DNA of 35,100 bases from an uncultured Clostridia bacterium (GTDB lineage: Bacteria > Bacillota > Clostridia > Christensenellales > UBA1242): the NCBI GenBank assembly GCA_944345705.1, contig CALVML010000013.1, positions 1-35,100 on the forward strand, read 5' to 3'. A program made the position numbers and the translations under genes. Below, piece by piece: positions 21,830 through 30,936 of this stretch. The stretch's first letter is position 1; each line of letters starts with the position of its first letter. A model generated the notes under the pieces. The model was not told where the DNA came from and did not search any database. It saw nothing but the letters and a program-made list of their open reading frames with translations.

Positions 21830-23533
21830 TTAACCTACAACTTTAAACATTAAGTTTACCCAAATTTGACTTGCACTATAAATATCTTGATGATCTGTGT
21901 AAAGCGAATCCAAGATATCGCCAAATGTAAATGCATAAAGAGAAGAATCAGTATAGTTATTTTGATCTGCAGGGTTTACATATGCTGTAGCTTGAACTTG
22001 AGTTTTAACGAACTCTGCTCTTTCGTCTTCAGTAAGAAGTCCATCGTCATTAACATCAATATAGAATGTTACTTCATCCCAGTTATCAACATTATTAATT
22101 TCTTTCATTTGAGCGTAAATGTCAATAAAGCAGTCTTCTAGTTGAACACTATTAAACCCATCATCATCTGCTACATTGAATTGATATTCACCTGAATTTG
22201 CAAGTGGATAATCTGAAAGTGTAAAGTATTCTTCACCTATCTTATAGTAAACAGTTCCGCCAACATTTGTATCATCATTTCTAAATCTTATATGCCACTC
22301 TTGAGTAACATCATAGTTGCTTTGCCATACAGCGTAAGCACCTTCAACACTACCATTTTCAACGATGATATCGCCAAGTGATGATCCATTGTAAACATAG
22401 TCAGTGATTACATTGTTAGAATCTGTGTTATCTACAGTATAAGCATAGAGATTGCCATTATAAGAAATTCCTAAGAATGTATAATATTCTCTTTCAAAAG
22501 GTACGCCATCTGCAAACTTGTTTGCAACATCATAAGTTAAAGTTGTTTGAGTATTGTCAATAGCACTCTTTTCAATTGTGTTTGAATATACAATTGGTGT
22601 TTCTTTAATATATATGTTGTAAACACCTTCTGTAAATGATTCTGGAAGTTTATATTCTTCTCCACTTTCATTTACCCAGCTGTCAAATTGATAGCCACGA
22701 GTTAAGAATGTGTTGTATTCTTCGCTCCAAGTAAGAAGCTGATTTGAATAATTTTCAGCAGTAAAGTAATTTGTTGCTATTCTTTGATTTTGGCTGTTCC
22801 AGTAAATAACCGTTGCTTGATTTGTCCAAATTGCAGTAAGAGTATAGGCCTCGCCTTCCAATGTAGAACTTGCAAAGTTTGCTCTTGTAATAACATCTCC
22901 AGTTGAACCTTCAACAACCCAACCTCTAAATTGAGCTGAATTTTCAGGTGTTTGATCATCTGTAAGTTTTGGAGAAAGAGTCAAAAGAGGCTCGTTATAT
23001 TGTACAGTTTCAGAAAGTACTAAATTCTCGTCATCTGCAATGTTTGTTCCATCATTATAAAGACCAGTATACTGAACAGTATAAGTCATTACATTTCTAA
23101 TAGCAGTAAGAGATGTGTTTCCTCTGATAAAGAAAGTGTATTCAGTCTTAGTCTCTCTTGCAGTTGAATTTTCATTGTATTCAGTAGGACTTCCCTTGTA
23201 CCAACCTTGGAAATCATAGCCAATAGAATCACTGAAGACTACCTTGATTTCATCATTCTTCTGCACAGAAACTTGAGTGGCTGGATAACCTTCTTCGTCA
23301 ATTTGTTCTATCCAACTGCTGTTTGTGTCATCTCTAAGGAATATAGAAATTTTGGCGCTTGGTGCAAGCGAAGCGTCGCCATAGATACTAGTATCTCCCT
23401 CGTTGCCACCTTGATAGATTGTAAGTGTAACAGGAATTGCTTCAGTAATGCAAAGAGCTGCACCTACGATAATTAAAGGTAAAAGTATAACCATTGCACA
23501 TATAGATAAGATTTTCATCAAATGTTTAGACAT
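21830..23533 (-). CDS. Membrane-anchored extracellular protein with InlB-like repeats
   Basis: 567 residues. An N-terminal hydrophobic segment (~7-32) without a clear signal-peptidase site suggests an anchored, outward-facing protein. The rest is beta-rich, with repeated motifs like those of Listeria-Bacteroides (InlB B/Flg_new) repeats: FQGWY at 108-112, FRGW at 202-205, FDSW at 283-286, each followed after ~25 residues by a TAIWT- or AYAVW-type strand. A complete EF-hand-like loop, DVNDDGLLTEDE (493-504), lies near the C-terminus. No sortase or LPxTG signal. GGAGG precedes the ATG and a good promoter lies upstream. Probably surface-exposed with an adhesive or structural role; this is inferred. 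Confidence 0.78.
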   Translation of the reverse strand: MSKHLMKILSICAMVILLPLIIVGAALCITEAIPVTLTIYQGGNEGDTSIYGDASLAPSAKISIFLRDDTNSSWIEQIDEEGYPATQVSVQKNDEIKVVFSDSIGYDFQGWYKGSPTEYNENSTARETKTEYTFFIRGNTSLTAIRNVMTYTVQYTGLYNDGTNIADDENLVLSETVQYNEPLLTLSPKLTDDQTPENSAQFRGWVVEGSTGDVITRANFASSTLEGEAYTLTAIWTNQATVIYWNSQNQRIATNYFTAENYSNQLLTWSEEYNTFLTRGYQFDSWVNESGEEYKLPESFTEGVYNIYIKETPIVYSNTIEKSAIDNTQTTLTYDVANKFADGVPFEREYYTFLGISYNGNLYAYTVDNTDSNNVITDYVYNGSSLGDIIVENGSVEGAYAVWQSNYDVTQEWHIRFRNDDTNVGGTVYYKIGEEYFTLSDYPLANSGEYQFNVADDDGFNSVQLEDCFIDIYAQMKEINNVDNWDEVTFYIDVNDDGLLTEDERAEFVKTQVQATAYVNPADQNNYTDSSLYAFTFGDILDSLYTDHQDIYSASQIWVNLMFKVVG

Positions 23534-23552
23534 AATCCCTCCGTTTAGTCTT

Positions 23553-23581
23553 ATTATATCACATTATAATTATATTTTCAA
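23553..23581 (-). promoter_or_regulatory. Promoter of the InlB-repeat-like protein gene
   Basis: TTGAAA (23581-23576), 17-base spacer, TATAAT (23558-23553). Confidence 0.75.
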
Positions 23582-23715
23582 TAGTAATTTTAAAATTATA
23601 ATATAATTTTTTGTAGTAAATGTAATATTTAAGTCTTAATTTTTAAATTTCTATGACTAGCATATATAAAATGGTTGTTGACTAAATAGTCAAACAACAA
23701 AAACATGCTTATAAA

Positions 23716-23744
23716 ACAAAAATGACTATCCTAAGGATAGTCAT
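23716..23744 (-). terminator. Terminator of tRNA-Ala
   Basis: TGACTATCC (minus) pairs with GGATAGTCA around a 3-base loop, with a T-run downstream. Confidence 0.85.
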
Positions 23745-23746
23745 AC

Positions 23747-23824
<78 letters not shown>

Positions 23825-23837
23825 TGAATGCTATATA

Positions 23838-23866
23838 AGAATAGCATAAATAAGAGGTTTTGTCAA
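23838..23866 (-). promoter_or_regulatory. Promoter of tRNA-Ala
   Basis: TTGACA (23866-23861), 17-base spacer, TATTCT (23843-23838). Confidence 0.75.
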
Positions 23867-23960
23867 TAAAATTTTTTAATTTTCTTGTGCAAGTTTTAAA
23901 ATATCTATCCTTACTATCTCTATACCTTAAAATATATCAAAAGATTCTCAAAATTCAATA

Positions 23961-23989
23961 AAAAATCGTCACCTTTGTGACGATTTTTT
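23961..23989 (-). terminator. Terminator of the large anchored protein gene
   Basis: AAAAATCGTCAC (23961-23972) pairs with GTGACGATTTTT (23977-23988) around a 4-base loop; it touches the stop codon at 23988-23990. Confidence 0.88.
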
Positions 23990-25721
23990 AAACCAATACC
24001 ATATTTGCTTCAGCAACATCAGCTTGATCAAGGAATTGTATACCTGAAGATTTAACGCAGTTGCTTGAAATTTCTTGAATCAAAGATTGAACTTCGCTAG
24101 TTGATAATTTTCCTTGATAAGAATTTTTAGTTGATCCTATGTTATAAATATTTCCTTCGGCATCTTGGACAACAACCTTAACGTTGAGCATTGTCACTCC
24201 ATTTTTATAACTAACTGATGAAGAATAACCAATGCTAAATTGACTAGATATAGTCGAGGTCTTTCCATTCTCAGAAACAGTTAAAGTTCCATATTGAGAT
24301 GTATTGCTTATATTATAAATGTTCATGTTAACTGAATTTGAATTTTTAAGAGCACTCATAACAGAGCCAACATCAATACTATCGTAACCTGCCTCAGTTT
24401 TAAATTGCATAACTGTCGATTGAATTTGTGATTCGTTTTTTGAATTAACATTCATGTTTATTTTGCCAGTTTGTATATCATAGGTATAGTCTATCGAATT
24501 GATTGTTCCGCTTATTCCCATATTTTCGAATATTTTTGCGTAATCTTTAACTTCTTGTTCAGAGAATGCTCCTGTTACAATACTTTGTTGCTGGTCATTT
24601 TGTACATAATTTTGAATTTGGTCATAACCTGTCTGAACGCTTCCTAAATTTGTATTAAGCTCAGACGCAGCAGGTGCAATGTCTACATTATAATACGATA
24701 ATGCAGTCGGATAGCTTCCTGAATTTACATGATCCATAAATATATTCCAATTGGCTTGCAAAGTTGCAAATGTGCTATCAGCAGAAGCTTTTGCCCCATT
24801 CATTGAGGCTAACGCTATATTTGCCAAGTCTTTAAGTTGAGCATCTTTTATAGCATTCACAGTTTCTACAATATCCGCAGTACCATTTCCATCAGCATCT
24901 ACAAAATATCCATCAATTTGATTCATAGTATCTTGTATTTTGTCCATGTTGTAGTATGTGCCTTCACCATTAATGATAGATTGTACTGTTTGCTGATTTG
25001 TAGCATTTGCTTGATCTTGTGCGCCCTGTTCTCTAGCAGTAACTGCAGTATATATACTATTAATTTCAGATGCATATAAATGAAATGCTATAAGGTTGTT
25101 AGCATCTTCGGCTATTTGCGACATTTGCTTGTTTGCCTTAAAAACATTTTTTACTTTATATGATTCAGCTTTAGCAATTCTTGTGTTATATTCTTCTTGT
25201 GTTTCCTTAGCTTTTTGTATTGCATCCAAGATTATAGTTACCCTATCCTTTTCAGCTTGAGTCGCAAAAGGACTTTTGATAATATGATTTGCTTGTTCTA
25301 GCACCCCTTTTTCTGCATTATAACTTGCCGCAACAGTTGGTTCTACGATTCTATAATTAGCATCATATTCTACTCTATTTACGATACTAGCAATACTAGT
25401 ACTTATAATCGTAAGAAAAATTAAAACACCAGCAATGACTGCTGCACTCTTACCAATAAAAGCCATTTTGTTTTTCTTTGTACCATTTTTTAAAGTGTTT
25501 GTAATTTCTTGCCACTTCTCTTTAATTCTCTGCAACGCTGGTTTACGCTTTTGCTCGGTTGAAACAACAACATCCTCAGTTGCACTCGATGATAAAATTG
25601 GCTGATCGCTAGTTCCATCGTCACTTATACCAAGTTCTTCAGCCATACGCATAACATCTGGACTTAGAGTCTCATCAACCATAACTTCTTCATTGTTATT
25701 ATTTCTTGAATTAGTTGCCAT
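23988..25721 (-). CDS. Large bitopic membrane protein with extracytoplasmic helical domain
   Basis: 577 residues, no family recognised. An acidic, disordered cytoplasmic part (1-~60) is followed by a basic stretch, one membrane span (~90-114) and a ~460-residue outer domain. The first half of that domain is helical and Ala/Gln/Asn-rich; the C-terminal third is beta-rich and Ser/Asn/Thr-rich. A 12-residue EF-hand-like loop DADGNGTADIVE lies at ~275-286. I start at the ATG 25719-25721, preceded by GGAGGAGG; the longer frame to 25745 begins only about 3 bases after the -10 box and cannot be on the transcript. Its consensus promoter predicts strong expression. Monocistronic. Confidence 0.75.
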   Translation of the reverse strand: MATNSRNNNNEEVMVDETLSPDVMRMAEELGISDDGTSDQPILSSSATEDVVVSTEQKRKPALQRIKEKWQEITNTLKNGTKKNKMAFIGKSAAVIAGVLIFLTIISTSIASIVNRVEYDANYRIVEPTVAASYNAEKGVLEQANHIIKSPFATQAEKDRVTIILDAIQKAKETQEEYNTRIAKAESYKVKNVFKANKQMSQIAEDANNLIAFHLYASEINSIYTAVTAREQGAQDQANATNQQTVQSIINGEGTYYNMDKIQDTMNQIDGYFVDADGNGTADIVETVNAIKDAQLKDLANIALASMNGAKASADSTFATLQANWNIFMDHVNSGSYPTALSYYNVDIAPAASELNTNLGSVQTGYDQIQNYVQNDQQQSIVTGAFSEQEVKDYAKIFENMGISGTINSIDYTYDIQTGKINMNVNSKNESQIQSTVMQFKTEAGYDSIDVGSVMSALKNSNSVNMNIYNISNTSQYGTLTVSENGKTSTISSQFSIGYSSSVSYKNGVTMLNVKVVVQDAEGNIYNIGSTKNSYQGKLSTSEVQSLIQEISSNCVKSSGIQFLDQADVAEANMVLV

Positions 25722-25747
25722 AATACAACCTCCTCCTTTATGCATAT

Positions 25748-25776
25748 ATTATACAATAATTCGTCCGACTTGTCAA
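25748..25776 (-). promoter_or_regulatory. Consensus promoter of the bitopic protein gene
   Basis: TTGACA (25776-25771), 17-base spacer, TATAAT (25753-25748): a perfect match. Confidence 0.9.
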
Positions 25777-25909
25777 TATAGATTTTTGTAAAATTTTGCA
25801 TTTTATCCAAATTATCTTAAGACTATTTTTTAAAGGCAAGAATAAATGCTTTTATTATACAATCACACTTGAATTTCTTATGATATTTTTAATCTTTGAA
25901 TAACTAAAA

Positions 25910-26497
25910 TTAATTCTCAACTTTTTCATCAAGATATGTTGCCATAAGATCGGCGACATGGAGCAAAAAGCAATTAGGATATCTATAGAACACCTCACCA
26001 ACCGAATAGTTGCCGTTTTTGACACGCTGATCATATTCGCCCATGTGCCAGTTGATACCAAGTGCTTCTTCGCGAGTGAGTTTTATAAAAGCAGAGATAA
26101 TATATACTGACTTTTCGCCATGACCATAAGGCAAGCTGTCTTCAATCCTATAATATGGTTTCTTTACCCACTGACCAGTTTCATCTTTGACATTTTTAAA
26201 ATCTTCTTTATAAGTATCCACTTTACAAACATCATGCAAAAGCCCCATGATTGCAACGCTTTCAGGGCTTATCATTTTATTCCAATCTTTACCATACTCC
26301 GACTCAAGCAATCTAACAAAGCGTTTATAAACATTTACAGAGTGTCTGCATAGCCCACCTTTATATGCCGAATGTCTTCTACTGCTTGCAGGTGCAGTGA
26401 AGAAATCTGATTTCTCAAGCCACTCTAGCAGTTTTTCTGCACCATCTCTATCTATGTTATCATAAAATATATCCAAAAATTCATCTTTTGCGTCCAT
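25910..26497 (-). CDS. HD-domain phosphohydrolase
   Basis: 195 residues with an HD-type metal site: H52 (CRHSVNV), H88-D89 with K92 (LLHDVCK), and a later D in LLHVADLMATYLDE. HD hydrolases cleave phosphate monoesters or diesters in nucleotides; this single-domain form resembles bacterial HD proteins of unknown substrate. AAGGAG precedes the ATG, and an extended -10 box (TGCTATAAT) lies at 26526-26521. Monocistronic. Confidence 0.87.
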   Translation of the reverse strand: MDAKDEFLDIFYDNIDRDGAEKLLEWLEKSDFFTAPASSRRHSAYKGGLCRHSVNVYKRFVRLLESEYGKDWNKMISPESVAIMGLLHDVCKVDTYKEDFKNVKDETGQWVKKPYYRIEDSLPYGHGEKSVYIISAFIKLTREEALGINWHMGEYDQRVKNGNYSVGEVFYRYPNCFLLHVADLMATYLDEKVEN

Positions 26498-26520
26498 TTT
26501 AACTCCTTTCTAGTAGTATG

Positions 26521-26526
26521 ATTATA
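26521..26526 (-). promoter_or_regulatory. Extended -10 promoter of the HD gene
   Basis: TGCTATAAT about 24 bases upstream of the start codon; weak -35 region. Confidence 0.55.
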
Positions 26527-26614
26527 GCAAAATATTAGATTAAAGCAAAATAATTTATTAAAGAAAACTTTAATATAGTATCTAAATATGAGTGGCTCTA
26601 TAGTTTTGATACTT

Positions 26615-26646
26615 AAAAAATAGATTGCCTATAGTGACAATCTATT
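26615..26646 (-). terminator. Terminator overlapping the end of the helical-protein gene
   Basis: AATAGATTG and CAATCTATT (26646-26638 and 26627-26619 on the minus strand) with a T-run. The last codons and the stop lie in the stem and loop. Confidence 0.8.
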
Positions 26647-27555
26647 CAAGTGTGCTACGCTTATTTTGTTTTGCTTGATTTTGTTTTTGCCGTCTGCGCC
26701 TTGCGACCTAGCGGTTTTCGATTTAGGCTGTGTCTTTTTTGCTTGGCTTCCATTTGCACTTTTTCTCGTGCTTTGTTTTGCATTTGCAGTTTCTTTCTTC
26801 TCGCCTTTTGCTGTAGTGCTACTCTTTGACGTTTTAGTCTTTTTACTTGCGCTTGTTTGTGTGATTTTTTCTATATTTTCTGAGTCTGCAAGAGTTTGCA
26901 CCTGGCTTTCCTTATCTATAGTTATATCATTAACATTTTCTTCAATATCACCAGATAGATTTTCGGTGGCTTGAGCCTCATCACTTTCGCTTTCAAAAGT
27001 TGCGTCTTGATCTTCTTCTCTTATCTCGATTGTTTCATCTTCAACTGATTGAGTTTCGCTTGGTTTTTCATTGCCACTCGTTTCGTTATTTCCATTTTCT
27101 TGATTTTTGGTTGCCTTTTGTTTCTTTGCCATGCGGGCGCGCTTTCTTCTTTCGCGCTCACTATCTTCACACGCCTTTATTATAGTTTCCATTTTATACT
27201 TTGACAATTTTTCAAGATCGCGTAATTTATCATAGGCTTGTTGCACTTTATCTTGCTGAACCGTTTCGCCATTTTTGATTGACTCTTCTATCATATCTAT
27301 CTCATCAACAACTTCCTTCGCTTCTTTCTCGTAAGAAACAACTTCCTGACCTAAAAGAATTATGGCGTCGACCATGTCATAATCTCTCTCTTCCCTTGCT
27401 ATCTCTTTTTCTATCATTTCAACTGAGATGTCAGTGTTACCTTGTAAGTTTTCATATTTCACTTTGATCGCGCTGATCAAGTCTAAAATATGCTCATCAT
27501 TTTGCGTACCGTCACTAGACTTTTTAAATAGATTTTTTAAACCCTTAATAGCCAT
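26629..27555 (-). CDS. Helical protein with long low-complexity charged tail
   Basis: 308 residues, no known family. Residues 1-~145 are helical (HILDLISAIKVKYENLQ, a coiled-coil-like stretch DEIDMIEESIKNGETVQQDKVQQAYDKL). Residues ~145-165 are very basic. Residues ~165-235 are acidic and disordered (Glu/Ser/Thr/Asp), and ~240-300 are Lys/Ser/Thr/Ala/Gln-rich. Such tails often bind nucleic acids or other proteins. ATG 27553-27555 is chosen for its AAGGGGGA site; upstream codons to 27594 have none. The following gene on the same strand (27737-28300) is a helical protein of similar style. Confidence 0.72.
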   Translation of the reverse strand: MAIKGLKNLFKKSSDGTQNDEHILDLISAIKVKYENLQGNTDISVEMIEKEIAREERDYDMVDAIILLGQEVVSYEKEAKEVVDEIDMIEESIKNGETVQQDKVQQAYDKLRDLEKLSKYKMETIIKACEDSERERRKRARMAKKQKATKNQENGNNETSGNEKPSETQSVEDETIEIREEDQDATFESESDEAQATENLSGDIEENVNDITIDKESQVQTLADSENIEKITQTSASKKTKTSKSSTTAKGEKKETANAKQSTRKSANGSQAKKTQPKSKTARSQGADGKNKIKQNKISVAHLNRLSL

Positions 27556-27672
27556 ACTTTCCCCCTTAACTCTTTCTAATATATATTTTATCAAAAAGCC
27601 TTATAAAATACAAACAAATTTCAAACTACTTTTAAAAATATTCCTCGTGCATGCATTTTGCAATAGAACAAT

Positions 27673-27702
27673 TAAAAAACAGACAAATTTCATTGTCTGT
27701 CT
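27673..27702 (-). terminator. Terminator of the 27737-28300 gene
   Basis: ACAGACAA (27679-27686) pairs with TTGTCTGT (27693-27700) around a 6-base loop; a T-run follows on the minus strand. Confidence 0.8.
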
Positions 27703-27736
27703 AAATATTCTATAAAAGATTGAATTATTTGATTTT

Positions 27737-28300
27737 CTATAGATTGTTTATTCCATATTCGTCAATATGTTTACCATACTTTTTATATGAAATCATCTTG
27801 TCAAGATTGATGAAATAATCAAGTTTATCTCCCATGTACTCTATAAGGTGATTTTTGTTGCCATAAGGCATATCTAATTCATCAGCTGTTAGAATAGCGT
27901 CTTTTATCGTAAACAATCCGCGTCTTGAATATTTTTGTAAGCCTTGTGCTTTCACATGAGGATTTTCTACAAACTCTAAAATCATGCCATCAATTTGATC
28001 AAGCTCGTCTCTGATTTTCAATTCTTCTTTTGTCGCGTCAGTAACCATAAAGCCATACCTGCGTCTATCAAACTCGCCACTCGATGCTGCCGCTTCGCGA
28101 ATTGATTTCTTTATATAACCTACCTTATCAATAAACGCATTGATTTTATCGCGACTTTCTTTCAACTTTTTTTCAAGATCATCTGCCTGATCGTTGTTTT
28201 TAAGCATATCAAGTTCAATTTTAAGCTTAACCTTGTGAAATTTAGCAAGTTCTGATAAATATCTAAGTTCTTCCTTTAAATTATTAACTATAGTTTCCAT
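27737..28300 (-). CDS. Hypothetical helical protein, 187 residues
   Basis: Not recognised. The first half is a long charged coiled coil (NLKEELRYLSELAKFHKVKLKIELDML, ADDLEKKLKESRDKINAFIDK); the second half is globular with EFDRRRYGFMVTDATKEELKIRDELDQIDGMI. No signal peptide. AAAAGGGG precedes the ATG. It shares a helical N-terminal style with the neighbouring 26629-27555 protein, but I cannot claim homology. Monocistronic. Confidence 0.7.
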   Translation of the reverse strand: METIVNNLKEELRYLSELAKFHKVKLKIELDMLKNNDQADDLEKKLKESRDKINAFIDKVGYIKKSIREAAASSGEFDRRRYGFMVTDATKEELKIRDELDQIDGMILEFVENPHVKAQGLQKYSRRGLFTIKDAILTADELDMPYGNKNHLIEYMGDKLDYFINLDKMISYKKYGKHIDEYGINNL

Positions 28301-28522
28301 ATTATCCCCTTTTAATAATAATGAATAATGTCGTTAAATAATTATAATCGGTGTTTTATCAATTGTCAATATCAAATTTAAAATAAAATTCGATTTTTAT
28401 TTAATTTTTTATGTTTTTTTAAGCCTTTAAAAGCTTAACTACTTATAAAAAAGCCGTCATTTCGCATTATTATTAAAAATAGATCCTCAAAGTATCAAAA
28501 ATAAAATAAATGTTTTTATGCT

Positions 28523-29209
28523 CTACATTTTAAAATATGATAGTATCCCTATAAGCAAGCAATAACAAAAACGCTCGCGGTACTCCTCGTCTTGAAGATT
28601 TCTCTCTTCGCTAGGATTGGATAAAAATCCGCATTCTACAAGTACTGCAGGAATAGACGAATAGTTTAACACAAAATAGTCGCCTACGCTTACATAATCT
28701 CTTGCATTTTCAAAACTTTGACAGATCGACTCTTGAACGCTCTTTGCTAGATCAAACCCGCTTTCACTTCCCTTTGCATAAAAAACTTGTGCGCCTTCAC
28801 TTGAAGAAAGCGGAAAAGCGTTCATGTGCAGACTTATCATAAGATCTGCGCCACTGTTGTTGATTATATTTTTACGCTTTTCCATCTCACTTTTCTTTTT
28901 GTTTGAAGCGTTTTCGTCATATAGACCATTCATATCCTTGCGTGTTAAAACCACACCTATGCCAAATTCTTCGCAGAGATTTTTTAGACAATATGCATAT
29001 TGCAAATTAAGTTCACTTTCGCTTATCCCTGTTGTCTTGCCAACTGTCCCGCCATCTCGCCCGCCATGCCCTGCGTCAATGACTATTGTATACTCAGGTT
29101 TTGGCGAAGAAGATGTAGTAATAATTGAAAGTGTAATCATGCTCGCAAGTGCTATAATAATTGCCATTACAATACAAATCGTCTTTTTCTTTATAATCAA
29201 TAATTTCAT
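28523..29209 (-). CDS. cwlD: N-acetylmuramoyl-L-alanine amidase (CwlD-like)
   Basis: 228 residues: a signal-anchor (~10-31) and a zinc amidase_3 domain. Zn ligands H48 (DAGHGG), E64 (SESELNL) and H128 (SLHMNAF), catalytic E192 (VECGFLSNPSEE). It cuts the amide between N-acetylmuramic acid and L-alanine in peptidoglycan. Length and single-domain make-up match CwlD, which makes muramic-delta-lactam in spore cortex in Bacillus and Clostridium; vegetative roles are possible. No good ribosome site is seen and a TATAAT directly precedes the ATG, so the true start or expression signal is uncertain. Confidence 0.85.
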   Translation of the reverse strand: MKLLIIKKKTICIVMAIIIALASMITLSIITTSSSPKPEYTIVIDAGHGGRDGGTVGKTTGISESELNLQYAYCLKNLCEEFGIGVVLTRKDMNGLYDENASNKKKSEMEKRKNIINNSGADLMISLHMNAFPLSSSEGAQVFYAKGSESGFDLAKSVQESICQSFENARDYVSVGDYFVLNYSSIPAVLVECGFLSNPSEERNLQDEEYRERFCYCLLIGILSYFKM

Positions 29210-29408
29210 ATTATATCTTATTTATTAAATTCATTTGATATAACAAAATTAAAAAAGTTGACACTCATCATTAAAAATATGAAATTTCAGTGATACTCTT
29301 TTTTACAATAAAATATTTGCAGATTAAAAAGTATATCGGCGTTGTGCATTTCAAGTTGATATGCCTTTTTTTGATTTAGCAAGCTATGATTAGATTTTGC
29401 TTTTTGTA

Positions 29409-29987
29409 TTAATGATGACGTTTTTTGATAAGCGCCTTTGCCTTTTTGATATTTAACTCGTCACCTATATTTAAAGATAGACTTTTTGCAAGGTTGTATA
29501 GCCTTCTTTTCTCTTGCATTACATCTTCTTCACTCTCTGGATTTTTCTTGTCGCTTTCAATCTCTAGAAGAAGGCCAAGATCTTTTACATTTTGAAAGGA
29601 TAGTTCTAATCCCCCCTTTTGATAAACAAAACTGTCATATTGGACTATCACAAGTTCTTTAAAGTCAAGTGCTTCAAAGAGCAATTTTGCATTTTCTAGA
29701 TCTTCGCATTTGAGATTGATTTTATCCTCATACAAAAGTGTGTTGCCGTCATAGACCTTATTTTTGTGGACGATTTTTTTGATGACTTTGCTATGGGTGA
29801 TAATCTGTCTTAAGATCACACTTTTATTAAGCACACTTTCAATACTTTGCGATAGATTTGTATCCTGTGACAAATAGATATCCTTTGTAGAATAGGTGTC
29901 GACAATCTTTAGTCCCTGTCTTGCTAAAATATCTTTGGTCTTTTCGACACTATCAAATACCTTGACTGTGATTTCTATCTCTCTCAT
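29409..29987 (-). CDS. CYTH-domain protein
   Basis: 192 residues of the CYTH (CyaB/thiamine triphosphatase) superfamily, which bind triphosphates in a beta-tunnel. The EIEITVK start is the family signature (ExExK-like), followed by DIYLSQ, VILRQ with a basic KVIKKIVHKNK strand, and LLEIESD. The exact reaction (inorganic triphosphatase, adenylate cyclase or binding only) cannot be told. AAGGAGAG precedes the ATG; the rsmG stop lies 9 bases upstream, so it belongs to the rsmG operon. Confidence 0.8.
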   Translation of the reverse strand: MREIEITVKVFDSVEKTKDILARQGLKIVDTYSTKDIYLSQDTNLSQSIESVLNKSVILRQIITHSKVIKKIVHKNKVYDGNTLLYEDKINLKCEDLENAKLLFEALDFKELVIVQYDSFVYQKGGLELSFQNVKDLGLLLEIESDKKNPESEEDVMQEKRRLYNLAKSLSLNIGDELNIKKAKALIKKRHH

Positions 29988-29996
29988 TTACTCTCC

Positions 29997-30695
29997 TTAT
30001 AAAATAGGACTAGTCTTTGGCAAATTTTTTCCGCGCGGATATTTTGAAGGTGTAAGTTTTATCTTTTTGATGACAATAATGTTGCGCTCGCTTTCAACTT
30101 CACTTAATCTAAAAAATAGGATATCTTCCGTCTTTCCGCCAAGCGTTTCTATTGCCTTTTTACCGCTGTCAAGTTCTTCTTTTGCTCCGCTGGCTTTATA
30201 CATTAGCGCCACTCCCCCTATCTTGACATAAGGAAGAAGGTATTCACAAAGGGTTGGCACTTTGGCAACTGCACGCGACAAGGCTACATCATATTTTTCC
30301 CTTTTGTCTGCTATATCTTCTGCTCGTGCATGATATAGTTTGACGCCGTCTATATTTAAAATCTTTAAAAGCTGTGATAAAAAGTTGATGCGCTTTTGCA
30401 AACTGTCAATGAGTGTAAGTTTAATATCTGGCCTTAATATCTTTAGTGGCACACCCGGAAAGCCAGCACCTGTGCCAACATCAACTACGCTTGCGCCTTT
30501 TTTAAGCAATTTATATGGAAGAATGCTATCTACAAAGTGTTTGACTAAAACTTCGTCAAAATCAGTGATAGCAGTCAAATTATACTTTTGATTTTCGCTT
30601 ATTAAAAATTGATAATACTCGAAAAATTGATCTGCTTGCGTTTGGCTAAGCTCTATATTATATCGCTTAAATACTTCAATAATTTTTTCTTTCAT
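29997..30695 (-). CDS. rsmG: 16S rRNA m7G527 methyltransferase RsmG (GidB)
   Basis: 232 residues. An N-terminal helix region (NQKYNLTAITDFDEVLVKHFVDS) precedes the SAM-binding VVDVGTGAGFPGVPLKI, then LIDSLQKRINFL and SRAVAKVPTLCEYLLPYVK: all hallmark RsmG segments. The enzyme methylates G527 of 16S rRNA. AAAAGGA precedes the ATG. It starts an operon with the CYTH gene. Confidence 0.96.
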   Translation of the reverse strand: MKEKIIEVFKRYNIELSQTQADQFFEYYQFLISENQKYNLTAITDFDEVLVKHFVDSILPYKLLKKGASVVDVGTGAGFPGVPLKILRPDIKLTLIDSLQKRINFLSQLLKILNIDGVKLYHARAEDIADKREKYDVALSRAVAKVPTLCEYLLPYVKIGGVALMYKASGAKEELDSGKKAIETLGGKTEDILFFRLSEVESERNIIVIKKIKLTPSKYPRGKNLPKTSPIL

Positions 30696-30936
30696 TTTTA
30701 TCCTTTTATTTTAATCATTTTAAAAAATTGTTTTTTTTAATTTTGAATTTTTAAATAAAAACATATTAAAACAATTTATTTCCCTTTATTTATAGTAAGT
30801 TTAGACATTTTTACTTTGGTTTTTTAAAATAATTTTGCTATTTATTTTAATTTTGTTTATTAAATTTTATTTTAATTTTTATTTTAAAATTTATTTTTTA
30901 TTTTGCATTTTTTATTTATTTTGTTATTTTTTATTT
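30696..30936. other. Extremely AT-rich low-complexity spacer
   Basis: About 240 bases of nearly pure A/T with irregular TTTTATTTT-like repeats, ending at the stop of the exonuclease gene. No gene, clear hairpin or DnaA box (TTATNCACA) is visible. It may hold the rsmG promoter. Confidence 0.6.

Noticed and set aside
30696-30936. Replication origin
   Set aside because: AT-rich and near mnmG/rsmG, but no DnaA-box cluster and no dnaA or dnaN gene.
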